Shown here: in pieces, positions 16,388 to 23,654 of the stretch | Numbering within the stretch: position 1 is the stretch's first letter | Layout of the letters: each line of letters starts with the position of its first letter | Assembly: GCF_009911645.1 (NCBI RefSeq) | Contig: NZ_QWKI01000012.1 | Location: 1-45,322 of the forward strand | Reading direction: 5' to 3' | Source of the DNA: Pseudoflavonifractor sp. 60 | GTDB lineage: Bacteria; Bacillota; Clostridia; Oscillospirales; Oscillospiraceae | Length of the DNA: 45,322 nucleotides | Notes under the pieces: model-generated | The model's input: the letters and a program-made list of their open reading frames with translations, nothing else | Databases searched by the model: none | Told to the model about the DNA's origin: nothing | Made by a program: the position numbers and the translations under genes

Positions 16388-17230
16388 CTATTTTTTCCGC
16401 AGCAAAAATGTGAGGGCGAATCCCAACGCCAAATACATCGTAATGGCGGCCCCGGCGGACCCTCCCACGTGGTAGGAGGTCATCAGTCCGGCAATCCCGG
16501 CCAGTACCGCCCCCAGCAGGGAGAACAGGTGGTACTGCCACATATTTCGCGCCACATTGCGGGCAGAGGCGGCGGGCAGGACCAGCAGGGAGTTGATGAC
16601 CAGCAGGCCCACCCAGGTCATGGACAGGGTGACCACCACGGCGATGGCCACTGAAAAGACGGTCTCCTGCCAGAACACCCGGACCCCCCGGCTGTCGGCC
16701 AGGGCGGGGCTGATAGCGGAGAGCATCAGCTGGTTGAAGGAGGCCAGCCACAGCGCCGCCACCGCCAGCAGAATCAGAGCCAGGACCCCCACCTTGGCGG
16801 GCTCCACCGACAGGATATCTCCCACCAGCAGGGCGTTGAACCGGGTAAAGGAGCGGCCATTCAAGGTGGACAGGAAGATGCCCAGGGCCACAGCGGTGGA
16901 GGAGAACACCCCGATCACCGTATCGCTGGCCAGGGCGGATCGGCGCTTCACCAGGTTAAAGAGCAGGGCGAAGAGGATAGCGAAGACCACCGCCGCCCAG
17001 GTGGGCTCATGAAAGCCGAACAGGGCCCCAATGGCCATGCCGGTAAAGGCGGAGTGGCCCAGAGCGTCGGAGAAGAAGGACATACGGCTGTGGACCACCA
17101 TAGTAGATAGAAGGCCAAACAGCGGCGTGATGACCAACACCGCCAGCAGGGCGTTTTTCATAAAGTACATGGACCCGGACTGAGCCCATTCAAAGGGCAG
17201 CAGGTCCACCAGCGCGTACCAGAAGGTCAT
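16388..17230 (-). CDS. znuB: Zinc/metal ABC transporter permease
   Basis: Membrane subunit of a cluster-9 (ZnuB/MntB-type) metal importer, 280 aa with about eight hydrophobic segments. The segments LLAVLVITPLFGLLSTMVV and DALGHSAFTGMAIG fit the ABC-3 permease family. The start overlaps the ATPase stop (ATGA), and it is the last gene of the large minus-strand unit. It pairs with the ATPase and the His-rich binding lipoprotein upstream. Zinc is the likely metal because of that His-rich loop; manganese cannot be excluded. Confidence 0.88.
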   Translation of the reverse strand: MTFWYALVDLLPFEWAQSGSMYFMKNALLAVLVITPLFGLLSTMVVHSRMSFFSDALGHSAFTGMAIGALFGFHEPTWAAVVFAILFALLFNLVKRRSALASDTVIGVFSSTAVALGIFLSTLNGRSFTRFNALLVGDILSVEPAKVGVLALILLAVAALWLASFNQLMLSAISPALADSRGVRVFWQETVFSVAIAVVVTLSMTWVGLLVINSLLVLPAASARNVARNMWQYHLFSLLGAVLAGIAGLMTSYHVGGSAGAAITMYLALGFALTFLLRKK

Positions 17231-18030
17231 TGTCCTCCCCCCTTTCCCATGTGCAGATGGAAGGTCTCGAAAAACTCCGAGGAGGAGAGCACCTCCTCCG
17301 GCGGCCCGGACTTGAGGACCCGGCGGTTCAGCAGGATCACCTTGTCGGCAAACTGGCCCAGGGTTGCGAAGTCGTGGGTTGACAGGAAGATGGACAGGTC
17401 GTACTGGGTGCGCAGCTCGTCCAGCATATCCAGCAGCTGGTGTTCCCCCTCAATGTCCACGCCGGACAGGGGCTCATCCAAAATGAGGATGTGGGGCACC
17501 GGCTCCAGGGCCAGGGCCAGCAGGACTCGCTGGAGCTGTCCCCCGGACAGTCCCCCCATGGGCCGGTCCAGCAGGTCCGCCCCATGGACCCGCTCCAGAC
17601 AGGCGGCGGCCCGCGCCCGGTACTTCCTGGGGATGGGCAGCCACACCGGCCACCGGGCGGTGGCGGCGGTGAAGAAATCCAGCACTGACACCGGGTCCCC
17701 CCGGTCAAAGCTGGGGGCCTGGGGCACATAGCCCACCAGAGGCCGGGCCCCTCCAATGGCGGCGCCATCCGACAGCCGGATGGCCGGTCCCCCCGCCGGG
17801 GAGAAGGTGATTTTCCCCTGATAGCCCATCTGCCCCAGAATACTGCGGAAGAGGGTCGACTTCCCCGCCCCGTTGGGACCGATAAGGGCCACAATCTCCC
17901 CGCAGTGGAGGTGGAAGGACACGTCCTCTAAAATGCTGTCCCCCTCCAGCTTGACGGACAGCCCGTCCAGCTTAAGACAGCAGGAGTCGGCGCACCCGGC
18001 GGCCAGCTTGCCGTGTTTGATTTTTCTCAT
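17227..18030 (-). CDS. znuC: Zinc/metal ABC transporter ATP-binding protein
   Basis: ATPase subunit, 267 aa. Walker A is GPNGAGKST, the signature LSGGQLQR and Walker B LILDEPLSGVD. It belongs to the ZnuC-type metal ATPases. The N-terminal 20 residues hold three cysteines (positions 13, 17 and 18) ahead of the conserved domain; whether this segment binds metal is unknown. Both ends overlap neighbours by 4 nt (ATGA), giving strict coupling with the binding protein and the permease. Confidence 0.88.
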   Translation of the reverse strand: MRKIKHGKLAAGCADSCCLKLDGLSVKLEGDSILEDVSFHLHCGEIVALIGPNGAGKSTLFRSILGQMGYQGKITFSPAGGPAIRLSDGAAIGGARPLVGYVPQAPSFDRGDPVSVLDFFTAATARWPVWLPIPRKYRARAAACLERVHGADLLDRPMGGLSGGQLQRVLLALALEPVPHILILDEPLSGVDIEGEHQLLDMLDELRTQYDLSIFLSTHDFATLGQFADKVILLNRRVLKSGPPEEVLSSSEFFETFHLHMGKGGGQ

Positions 18031-19001
18031 CCCTTGGGCACCGTCCCTTCCCCCGCAAAGCCGTTGATAACCGTCTCAACATTGTGATACAGGGCAAAAT
18101 AGTGGACCATCAGGCCAAAATCCTCATCATCGGCCTCCATGGGCCCATCCATCAGCATGGACAGTTGGGCAACCCGGCAGCCCGTCTCACGGCTGATGGC
18201 CCGGGCGGTGGCGTCGGAGCCGTTGACCTCGGTAAAGATCACCGGGATCTGGTACTCCTTCACCAGCTGCGTAATCTCCACAATCTCGTGGGCGCTGGCC
18301 TCGCTCCCCGCCTCCTCCTCGATGGAGGCCAGCAGAGGCAGGCCGCAGGCTTCCGCAAAATACTGAAATCCATCGTGGAAGGTAATCAGCCCGGGAAACT
18401 CCCCCAGCTGCGGCCGAAATTCCATCATCAAATTCTCTATGGTGGTCTGGCAGGAGAGCAGAATCCCGTCGGTGCGCCGGGCGTTAGCTGCGTACTCCTC
18501 CCCATGGTCCGGGTCGATCTCTGTCAGGGCGTCCCGCAAATTGGCCGCCATGATCCGGGCCTTCTCCGGGTCCATCCAGTAGTGGGGATCCCAGTGGCCG
18601 TGGTCGTGGCCCTCGTGGTCCTCCCCCTCCTCGTGGTGGTGGGACAGATTTTCCAGCAGCTCAACCCCCTGGGAGCAGTCAATCACCTGGGCGTCAGAGC
18701 TGGCTAGGGCGTCCTCCAGAAACTCCTCCAGCCCCGCGCCGTTGAGGGCGATCATGTTGGCCTTCTCTATTTTCTTCATGTCCGCCATGGACAGGGTGTA
18801 GTCGTGGAGACAGCTGGTACTGCCGGTGTCCAGCCGCTCCACCGCCACACCGTCAATCCCCTGGGCCAGGGAGGCGGCAAACAGGTAGATGGGGTAGGTG
18901 GTGCAGACCACTGTCAACCGGGCCTCCTCCGCCGCCGGGCCACAGCCGGGGAGGGGCAGGAGGAGGACCGCCGCCAGAAGGGCAAGGATGGGTTTTCTCA
19001 T
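18027..19001 (-). CDS. znuA: Zinc-binding lipoprotein of ABC importer
   Basis: Substrate-binding protein of the cluster-9 family, 324 aa. It has a lipoprotein signal peptide with lipobox LPGC (Cys20), then two lobes. A His/Asp/Glu-rich loop (HHHEEGEDHEGHDHGHWDPH region, about residues 119-138) is characteristic of zinc-specific ZnuA proteins. It is anchored to the outer face of the membrane. GAGGT precedes the ATG, which lies one base after the truB stop, so zinc import is tied to the translation operon transcript. No Zur-like operator was seen in front of it. Confidence 0.9.
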   Translation of the reverse strand: MRKPILALLAAVLLLPLPGCGPAAEEARLTVVCTTYPIYLFAASLAQGIDGVAVERLDTGSTSCLHDYTLSMADMKKIEKANMIALNGAGLEEFLEDALASSDAQVIDCSQGVELLENLSHHHEEGEDHEGHDHGHWDPHYWMDPEKARIMAANLRDALTEIDPDHGEEYAANARRTDGILLSCQTTIENLMMEFRPQLGEFPGLITFHDGFQYFAEACGLPLLASIEEEAGSEASAHEIVEITQLVKEYQIPVIFTEVNGSDATARAISRETGCRVAQLSMLMDGPMEADDEDFGLMVHYFALYHNVETVINGFAGEGTVPKG

Positions 19002-19002
19002 G

Positions 19003-19875
19003 TCAGTTTACCTCAAAAAAGCTCTTGATGGTGGTCAGCTTGCCCCCCTTGGCCAGGCACAGCGCCAGGAACTCCCCGCCGCCGCTGTAGACCCGGTACT
19101 CCCCCGGGGCCAGGCCGTGGAGGAGGGCGGTCATGCCGTTGCGAACCTTCTTCTCCGCCGCCGGGGACAGGACCAGCTTCTCCCGGTCCTGGAACAGGGA
19201 ATCCACCTGCAGAAGGAGGGACGCCGGGTCCTCCGCCGCCTGGACCTGCTCCAGCGTGACGGCGCTATGCAGGGGAAATCCCGCGGCCATGGTACGGCGC
19301 AGGGAGGCCATACACCCCCCACAGCCCAGGGCCTGCCCGATATCGTGGCACAGGGTCCGCACGTAGGTCCCCTTGGAGCAATGGACTCGGATGGTGTAAA
19401 GGTTTTCCTCTTGCTGTCCCAGCAGCTCCAGGGTCTTTATCGTCACCGGCCTGGCAGGGCGTTCTACTTCACGGCCCTTCCGCGCCAGCTCGCAGAGCTT
19501 TTTGCCGTTGATTTTGATGGCGGAGTACATGGGGGGCACCTGGAGGATATCCCCCCGGAACCGCTCCAGCGCTTCCGCCAGCCGCGTCTCTGTCACCTCC
19601 ACGGGCCGCTCCTCCAGCACCTCTCCGGAGGTGTCCTGGGTATTGGTGACAACGCCCAGTTGTAATCCTGCGATGTACTCCTTGTCGGATTTGTCCGCAA
19701 ACTCCACCGCCCGGGTTGCCCGGCCGATGAACACGGGCAGCACGCCGGTGGCCATGGGGTCCAGCGTGCCGCTGTGACCGACCCGCTTTTCGTGAAAGAT
19801 CCCCCGCAATTTGGCGCACACGTCCATGGAGGTCCAGCCGGCGGGCTTGTCGATGATAAGAATCCCGTTAGCCAT
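19003..19875 (-). CDS. truB: tRNA pseudouridine(55) synthase
   Basis: TruB family, 290 aa; isomerises U55 in the T-loop of tRNAs. The catalytic motif GHSGTLDPMATG is at residues 34-45, with Asp39 as nucleophile, and the N-terminus MANGILIIDKPAGWTS is typical. The ATG at 19875 overlaps the end of nrnA by 8 nt; the longer open frame adds a few unconserved residues. In most Firmicutes ribF follows truB. Here its place is taken by znuA, one base away. Confidence 0.95.
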   Translation of the reverse strand: MANGILIIDKPAGWTSMDVCAKLRGIFHEKRVGHSGTLDPMATGVLPVFIGRATRAVEFADKSDKEYIAGLQLGVVTNTQDTSGEVLEERPVEVTETRLAEALERFRGDILQVPPMYSAIKINGKKLCELARKGREVERPARPVTIKTLELLGQQEENLYTIRVHCSKGTYVRTLCHDIGQALGCGGCMASLRRTMAAGFPLHSAVTLEQVQAAEDPASLLLQVDSLFQDREKLVLSPAAEKKVRNGMTALLHGLAPGEYRVYSGGGEFLALCLAKGGKLTTIKSFFEVN

Positions 19876-20827
19876 TGCGCACCGTCTCAATCGCCTCAAT
19901 GACCTTCTGCCGGACCTGCTCCATGGTCCCCTCCACCATAGCCCCGGCGGCGGCGGCGTGGCCGCCGCCCCCCAGAAGGGCGCAGACCTGGCTGGCGTTC
20001 AGACTGCCCGGGTCGGTGCGCAGGGAGATCTTCACGTGGCCGTCGGTGGTCTCCTTCAGGGTTGCCCCGTTTTTGACCCCCTCAATCTGGCCTACAAAGG
20101 CGGAAATATCCTCCATATCCCGCTCGTTGGCCCCCACACTGTCAATCATCTCCCTGGTGAGAGAGGCCAGGGCGGTCTCTCCCCCGTCCCGCAGCTCCAG
20201 CCCCTGGACCAGCAGGCTCTCCAGCTTGAGGCGCTTGAAGCTCTTGGTGCGGAAGTGCAGGCGGTTCACCGGGTAGAGGTCAAAGCCGCTGTCAATCAGC
20301 TCAGCGGCGGCGCGGTGGGCGTCCCCGTCGGTGTTGCTGTACTGAAAGCAGCCGCAGTCGGTGGACACGGCCACATAGAGGGCTTGGCCAATCTCCGGGG
20401 TCAGCTTGGCAAAGTGCTTCACCACCTCCAAAATGATCTGCCCGCAGGCGGCCCGATCCGGGTCCACGCAGGTCTCTTTGGCGTAAAACTCCTGAGACTC
20501 GTGGTGGTCAATGGTCAGGTCCACCCGCTCCAAATAGCCCTTGGCGTTGTCCGGGAACATACTCCGGGCGGCCATGTCCACCGCCACCACGGTGTCCGGC
20601 TCAAAGCCCGCCGGCGCGGTCAGGCCGTCCAGATAGCTGCTGAACAGGCTGGTCATGCTGGGATTTTCCAAAACATAGGCGGTCTTCCCAATCTGGCGCA
20701 GGGCGCGGCACAGTCCGGCGGCACAGCCGGTGGTGTCGCCGTCGGGACGGATGTGGGTCAGGATCAGAAAACCGTCCCGGGCCGTCAGAATTTCAGCGGC
20801 CCTGGCAGTGGAAATGCTCTTATTCAT
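19868..20827 (-). CDS. nrnA: DHH-family phosphoesterase (NrnA-like)
   Basis: Bifunctional oligoribonuclease / pAp phosphatase family, 319 aa. The first metal motif is THIRPDGD (24-31), the DHH motif is at 107-109 (TIDHHES), and the DHHA1 domain ends with GGGGHAAAAG near residue 290. The family degrades nanoRNAs and 3'-phosphoadenosine 5'-phosphate in Bacillus. GAGGAGGAG lies before the ATG. Its position between rbfA and truB is conserved across Firmicutes. Confidence 0.92.
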   Translation of the reverse strand: MNKSISTARAAEILTARDGFLILTHIRPDGDTTGCAAGLCRALRQIGKTAYVLENPSMTSLFSSYLDGLTAPAGFEPDTVVAVDMAARSMFPDNAKGYLERVDLTIDHHESQEFYAKETCVDPDRAACGQIILEVVKHFAKLTPEIGQALYVAVSTDCGCFQYSNTDGDAHRAAAELIDSGFDLYPVNRLHFRTKSFKRLKLESLLVQGLELRDGGETALASLTREMIDSVGANERDMEDISAFVGQIEGVKNGATLKETTDGHVKISLRTDPGSLNASQVCALLGGGGHAAAAGAMVEGTMEQVRQKVIEAIETVRNG

Positions 20828-20839
20828 GGGTACTCCTCC

Positions 20840-21226
20840 TCAATCCTCGTCCAGAATGATATCTGCGTTGGCCGGGTTGGCGGGCTTGACCACCTCCGGG
20901 TCCCGCAGCATCTCCAGAATCCTGGCCCCCTTGGCCATGGAGTCGTCCTGGAAAAAGGTGAGCTCCGGGGTGTGGCGCAGGTTCAGAGCCCGGCCCAGCT
21001 CCCGGCGCAGGTAACCGGCGGCCGACTTCAGCCCCTTGAGCACCTGGCTGCTGTCCTCCTTGTCCAACACCGAAATATAGACCTTGGCATATTTCAGGTC
21101 CTGAGTCACGTCCACCGCCGTCACCGAGATCATCCCCGTGACCCGGGGGTCCTTCACCGTGGGAATGAGGGCGGCCAGCTCCCGCTGGACCTCCTCGTTG
21201 ATGCGTCCGATTCGATTGCCTGCCAT
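20840..21226 (-). CDS. rbfA: 30S ribosome-binding factor A
   Basis: RbfA, 128 aa, a KH-fold protein for late 30S subunit maturation. Landmarks are RINEEVQRELAALIP, VTAVDVTQDLKYAKVYISVL and the C-terminal RHTPELTFFQDDS. The ATG at 21226 has AGAGGAGG upstream. Normally it directly follows infB; here a 2.4-kb island separates them. It is now the next gene after an uncharacterised protein, with a 13-nt gap, so it is probably transcribed from the island promoter. Confidence 0.95.
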   Translation of the reverse strand: MAGNRIGRINEEVQRELAALIPTVKDPRVTGMISVTAVDVTQDLKYAKVYISVLDKEDSSQVLKGLKSAAGYLRRELGRALNLRHTPELTFFQDDSMAKGARILEMLRDPEVVKPANPANADIILDED

Positions 21227-21239
21227 TGTGGTCCTCCTC

Positions 21240-21647
21240 TTAAATCGTAATGGTAAAGCACAGCTCCTCAACGGAAAGAAACTGCTCCAGCGCGTCCATG
21301 TCCAGGTCCGCCAGCCGGCCCCGGAATCCGGGCGGGCACTTTTTGTTCACGTCGCCGCTCAGCCAGACGTTCCACAGCTCCAGCGTCTCCCCTGGAAAAC
21401 AGTTTGCCTCCAGATAGGCCCGCAGATTCTTTAAATCGGTTTCTTCTTTTTCCAGAGCGAGCTGGTAGCGGAAGGGCTTCATGGGATAGCCCAGCTCCTC
21501 CACCGCCCGGCGGTAGTAGTCCAGCTTTTCCACCTGGAAGCCCTGGGTCAGCGTGATGGAAAAGCCGCCGCTCTCCCTGGTGCGCTCCTCCCGGGCATCC
21601 CACAGGGGCAGCTCCTTGTCCGCCGCCAGCACATAGACACGGCTCAT
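21240..21647 (-). CDS. Conserved hypothetical protein in infB-rbfA island
   Basis: Soluble protein of 135 aa with no membrane segment. The segments YYRRAVEELGYPMKP and LRAYLEANCFPGETLELWN look conserved, and similar uncharacterised proteins are widespread in Clostridia. The ATG at 21647 is one base past the stop of the membrane protein gene. It lies directly before rbfA. I do not recognise a function. Confidence 0.7.
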   Translation of the reverse strand: MSRVYVLAADKELPLWDAREERTRESGGFSITLTQGFQVEKLDYYRRAVEELGYPMKPFRYQLALEKEETDLKNLRAYLEANCFPGETLELWNVWLSGDVNKKCPPGFRGRLADLDMDALEQFLSVEELCFTITI

Positions 21648-21648
21648 T

Positions 21649-22299
21649 TCAGCTCCGCCCCGCCTTCCGCTCCAGCTTGGCCTCCACCACCATGCACAGC
21701 GCAATGCTAAAGACCAGCGCTCCAATGCCCAGGCCGACAGTCCAGCCCCGCCGGATGGCCTGGAGATCGGGCAGCTCCACGCCAAAATCCCCCTCGGCGT
21801 CCAGCCAGCCGGCGCGGTAGGTGAGCCAGTCCGCACCCTCCGCCTCCCCTTGGGCCGCCTGGGGCCAGGGGCGCAGGGTCCCGATGGGGTAAATTTTTGT
21901 CACGTGGTCGTAGTCGGTGCGCACCGCGCCCTCATAGCTGTAGGCACGGTCCATCGCCTCCGTGTTGTACCGGGCGGCCAGTACGGTCCCGTCCTCCAGC
22001 GTGACCTTGAAATAGTAGACCCCGCCGATGGTCCCGCCCGGGTTGGCGCCCCAGAGCTCAGATTCCAGATTTCTCAGCACAAAACGGGGATTTGCCTCCA
22101 TCTCCGCCAGAGTTGATACCACCGGGATTCCCTCCTCCGCCGGACTGCCTATACTGCCCGGGGAGGTGTCCAGATTCAGCCTGTCCACCTTGGACTGGTA
22201 GACCGCCGGAGCGATCACATCCCGGCCCAGCAGACAGGCGGGTACTATGATGACCAGAACCACCAGAAAAGTCAAAAGGTATTTGCTTTTGATTGACAC
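21649..22299 (-). CDS. Hypothetical two-TM membrane protein
   Basis: Protein of 216 aa with one membrane segment at about residues 7-26 and another at about 187-208. The 160 residues between them should be outside the cell and contain an aromatic-rich GVYYFKVTLEDGT stretch. The start is a GTG with GAGGTGAG before it. The gene follows the DUF4160 gene after a 42-nt gap on the same strand. Function unknown. Confidence 0.65.
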   Translation of the reverse strand: MSIKSKYLLTFLVVLVIIVPACLLGRDVIAPAVYQSKVDRLNLDTSPGSIGSPAEEGIPVVSTLAEMEANPRFVLRNLESELWGANPGGTIGGVYYFKVTLEDGTVLAARYNTEAMDRAYSYEGAVRTDYDHVTKIYPIGTLRPWPQAAQGEAEGADWLTYRAGWLDAEGDFGVELPDLQAIRRGWTVGLGIGALVFSIALCMVVEAKLERKAGRS

Positions 22300-22341
22300 G
22301 ACGTCTCACCTCACTCCGCTTACCGCCGTTCCTGAACACTT

Positions 22342-22620
22342 TCAGCAGAAGTAGCTGATTTGTCCAAAATAAGCAATCCACTTATCTATGATTTCACTGC
22401 TCCGGGCCTCGATAATTTTAATGATGTTCCGAAGTGTCCGGTCTGGAATCTTAGAATTATTGTTGCAGAGATAACATTTTTGCGCCTGTGTAATCCAAAT
22501 TTTTGTTGCTCCCGCACTGGGGATACCCAGGCAGACATGGACATGGACTGGCTCCAGCGGGTCGCCCTCATTGGACCAAAAATAGACCAGATAGGCACCA
22601 ATTTTAAAAACTTGCGGCAT
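22342..22620 (-). CDS. DUF4160 domain protein
   Basis: Small protein of 92 aa. The core YLVYFWSNEGDPLEPVHVHV and the C-terminal II.....I...W..YF pattern match DUF4160, a family often found beside DNA-binding or DUF2442 proteins and suspected to be part of toxin-antitoxin-like pairs. The ATG at 22620 is preceded by GGAGGGAGG; a TTG two codons earlier is possible. It overlaps the end of the upstream gene by 17 nt, so the two are coupled. Confidence 0.7.
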   Translation of the reverse strand: MPQVFKIGAYLVYFWSNEGDPLEPVHVHVCLGIPSAGATKIWITQAQKCYLCNNNSKIPDRTLRNIIKIIEARSSEIIDKWIAYFGQISYFC

Positions 22621-22876
22621 TGTCAAAGCCTCCCTCCTGGGAAAATTCCAGGATCAGGTGGGCTGTAGACCGGACGACCTCCTGAAAGCGCTCCATATCC
22701 CTGTCGGAAAATCCAAACACATCCTCCCAGGCATAGCCGGGCAGCCAGCAGGTGGCGTGGTGGAAGCCGTCCTTTGCATCGGGGCGCTCCAAATAGACCT
22801 TCACCTGACCGTCTTCCCTCATCTCAGAGTGAACAATCTCGGTTCCGTCGTCCAGAGTCATAAACGGGTACATCAT
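22604..22876 (-). CDS. Hypothetical acidic protein paired with DUF4160
   Basis: Protein of 90 aa starting MMYPFMTLDDGTEIVHSE and ending EGGFDNAASF. It resembles a widespread but uncharacterised clostridial family usually linked to small DNA-binding proteins. Acidic, soluble. The first of two adjacent ATGs (22876) has GGGAGGGA 6 nt upstream; the longer frame lacks a site. It lies between the XRE regulator and the DUF4160 gene and may be their antitoxin or partner, which is an inference. Confidence 0.65.
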   Translation of the reverse strand: MMYPFMTLDDGTEIVHSEMREDGQVKVYLERPDAKDGFHHATCWLPGYAWEDVFGFSDRDMERFQEVVRSTAHLILEFSQEGGFDNAASF

Positions 22877-22895
22877 AACAAATCCCTCCCAGTCC

Positions 22896-23111
22896 CTATC
22901 GCCGCTCCCGCACATCGGAGCGGCCCATGAGGTAGTCCAAACTGATATCGAAGTAATCAGCTATAGCCACCAAACCGGGGACATCGGGAAAACGTTCATT
23001 ATATTCATAGCATTGCAACGCCCGGTATCCTACACCAAGCTCAGCGGCCATTTCTTTCTGAGTCATGCCCTTTTCTTTTCGCAAAATGCGCATACGCTCA
23101 TAAAATTCCAT
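22896..23111 (-). CDS. XRE-family transcriptional regulator
   Basis: Single-domain helix-turn-helix protein of 71 aa. The HTH covers about residues 5-58 (RILRKEKGMTQKEMAAELGV, RALQCYEYNERFP) followed by the usual FDISLDYLMGRSD tail of Cro/C1-type regulators. The ATG at 23111 has GGGAG 5 nt before it. It is the first gene of the minus-strand part of the island. A near-perfect 13-bp inverted repeat in the divergent promoter region (23138-23175) is the likely operator, so it probably represses both directions. Confidence 0.85.
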   Translation of the reverse strand: MEFYERMRILRKEKGMTQKEMAAELGVGYRALQCYEYNERFPDVPGLVAIADYFDISLDYLMGRSDVRERR

Positions 23112-23129
23112 AAAATCTCCCATTACCTC

Positions 23130-23175
23130 TTGACACACGCTCATTGCGTGGTATAATAAATACACGCAATAAGCG
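23130..23175 (+). promoter_or_regulatory. Promoter and operator of the XRE island
   Basis: Perfect TTGACA (23130-23135) and TATAAT (23152-23157), 16 bp apart, drive the + strand gene. CGCTCATTGCGTG (23138-23150) and CACGCAATAAGCG (23163-23175) form an inverted repeat matching at 12 of 13 positions and bracket the -10 box. On the minus strand TATTAT within the same interval could serve the XRE gene. This looks like a shared operator. Confidence 0.75.
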
Positions 23176-23203
23176 GAAATATTATGAATCAGGAGTGACG
23201 AAA

Positions 23204-23467
23204 ATGCAAGACCTGCTTACTGAATTGCTATGGCGAAACGATGAAATCACCGAAGCCGCTCACCGTCTCTGTCTGACCCTGCCCAACTGGCAGGAGGCCA
23301 TGGAGGACTACACCGACCTTGCCGAACAGGTGCGGCAGGCGGCTGGCGATGAGCTGTACGACCAATATTGCACCCGGCTTATGCGTTTCACCGGCTATGA
23401 GGTCCGCGCCTACTACGCGCTGGGGCTGGGACTGAGGAAGGAGCTTTTTCAGGCGCTGGAGGCGTAG
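23204..23467 (+). CDS. Hypothetical helical protein, divergent from XRE gene
   Basis: Protein of 87 aa, helical and acidic, with a C-terminal YEVRAYYALGLGLRKELFQAL segment. The pattern resembles small helical proteins like the one at 33391 (DUF6809-like), but the match is by eye only. The ATG at 23204 has CAGGAG upstream. It is transcribed divergently from the XRE gene and is the only gene on this strand within the translation operon. Function unknown. Confidence 0.65.
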   Translation: MQDLLTELLWRNDEITEAAHRLCLTLPNWQEAMEDYTDLAEQVRQAAGDELYDQYCTRLMRFTGYEVRAYYALGLGLRKELFQALEA

Positions 23468-23475
23468 GCAAAACA

Positions 23476-23497
23476 GGGCGGGCGAAAACGCCCGCCC
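23476..23497 (-). terminator. GC-rich hairpin terminator
   Basis: GGGCGGGCG (23476-23484) and CGCCCGCCC (23489-23497) pair perfectly around AAAA. On the minus strand the hairpin is followed by TGTTTTG, so it would end the rimP-infB transcript before it runs into the island. On the + strand the T run is absent. Confidence 0.55.
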
Positions 23498-23504
23498 CGT
23501 TGGC

Positions 23505-23651
23505 TCAGTCCCAAATCATTTTTTGCAGATTTTCCATAATTCGTTCCAGCTTGGCCCGCTACTTCGCCGGGTCCTCCTCCGCCTGAACATTGCGCAGGGC
23601 GTCCACTACAAAAGAGACAAACCCCTTGAACTGTTTATCAGTCATCGCCAT
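23505..23651 (-). pseudogene. Small ORF interrupted by an amber codon
   Basis: Directly behind infB, a 49-codon frame starts at 23651 (GAGG 8 nt upstream) and runs to a TGA at 23505, with a single in-frame TAG at 23561-23559 (codon 31). Without it the product would be a 48-aa helical protein, MAMTDKQFKGF... to ...ENLQKMIWD. As it stands only 30 aa are made. Codon use and amphipathic pattern continue past the TAG, pointing to a recent point mutation. TAG serves as an ordinary stop elsewhere (argS). Confidence 0.45.
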
Positions 23652-23654
23652 AGC

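Noticed and set aside
23559-23561. TAG recoding (for example pyrrolysine) in the small gene behind infB
   Set aside because: TAG is used as an ordinary stop by argS and the membrane protein at 40264; no pyl genes or special structure seen.
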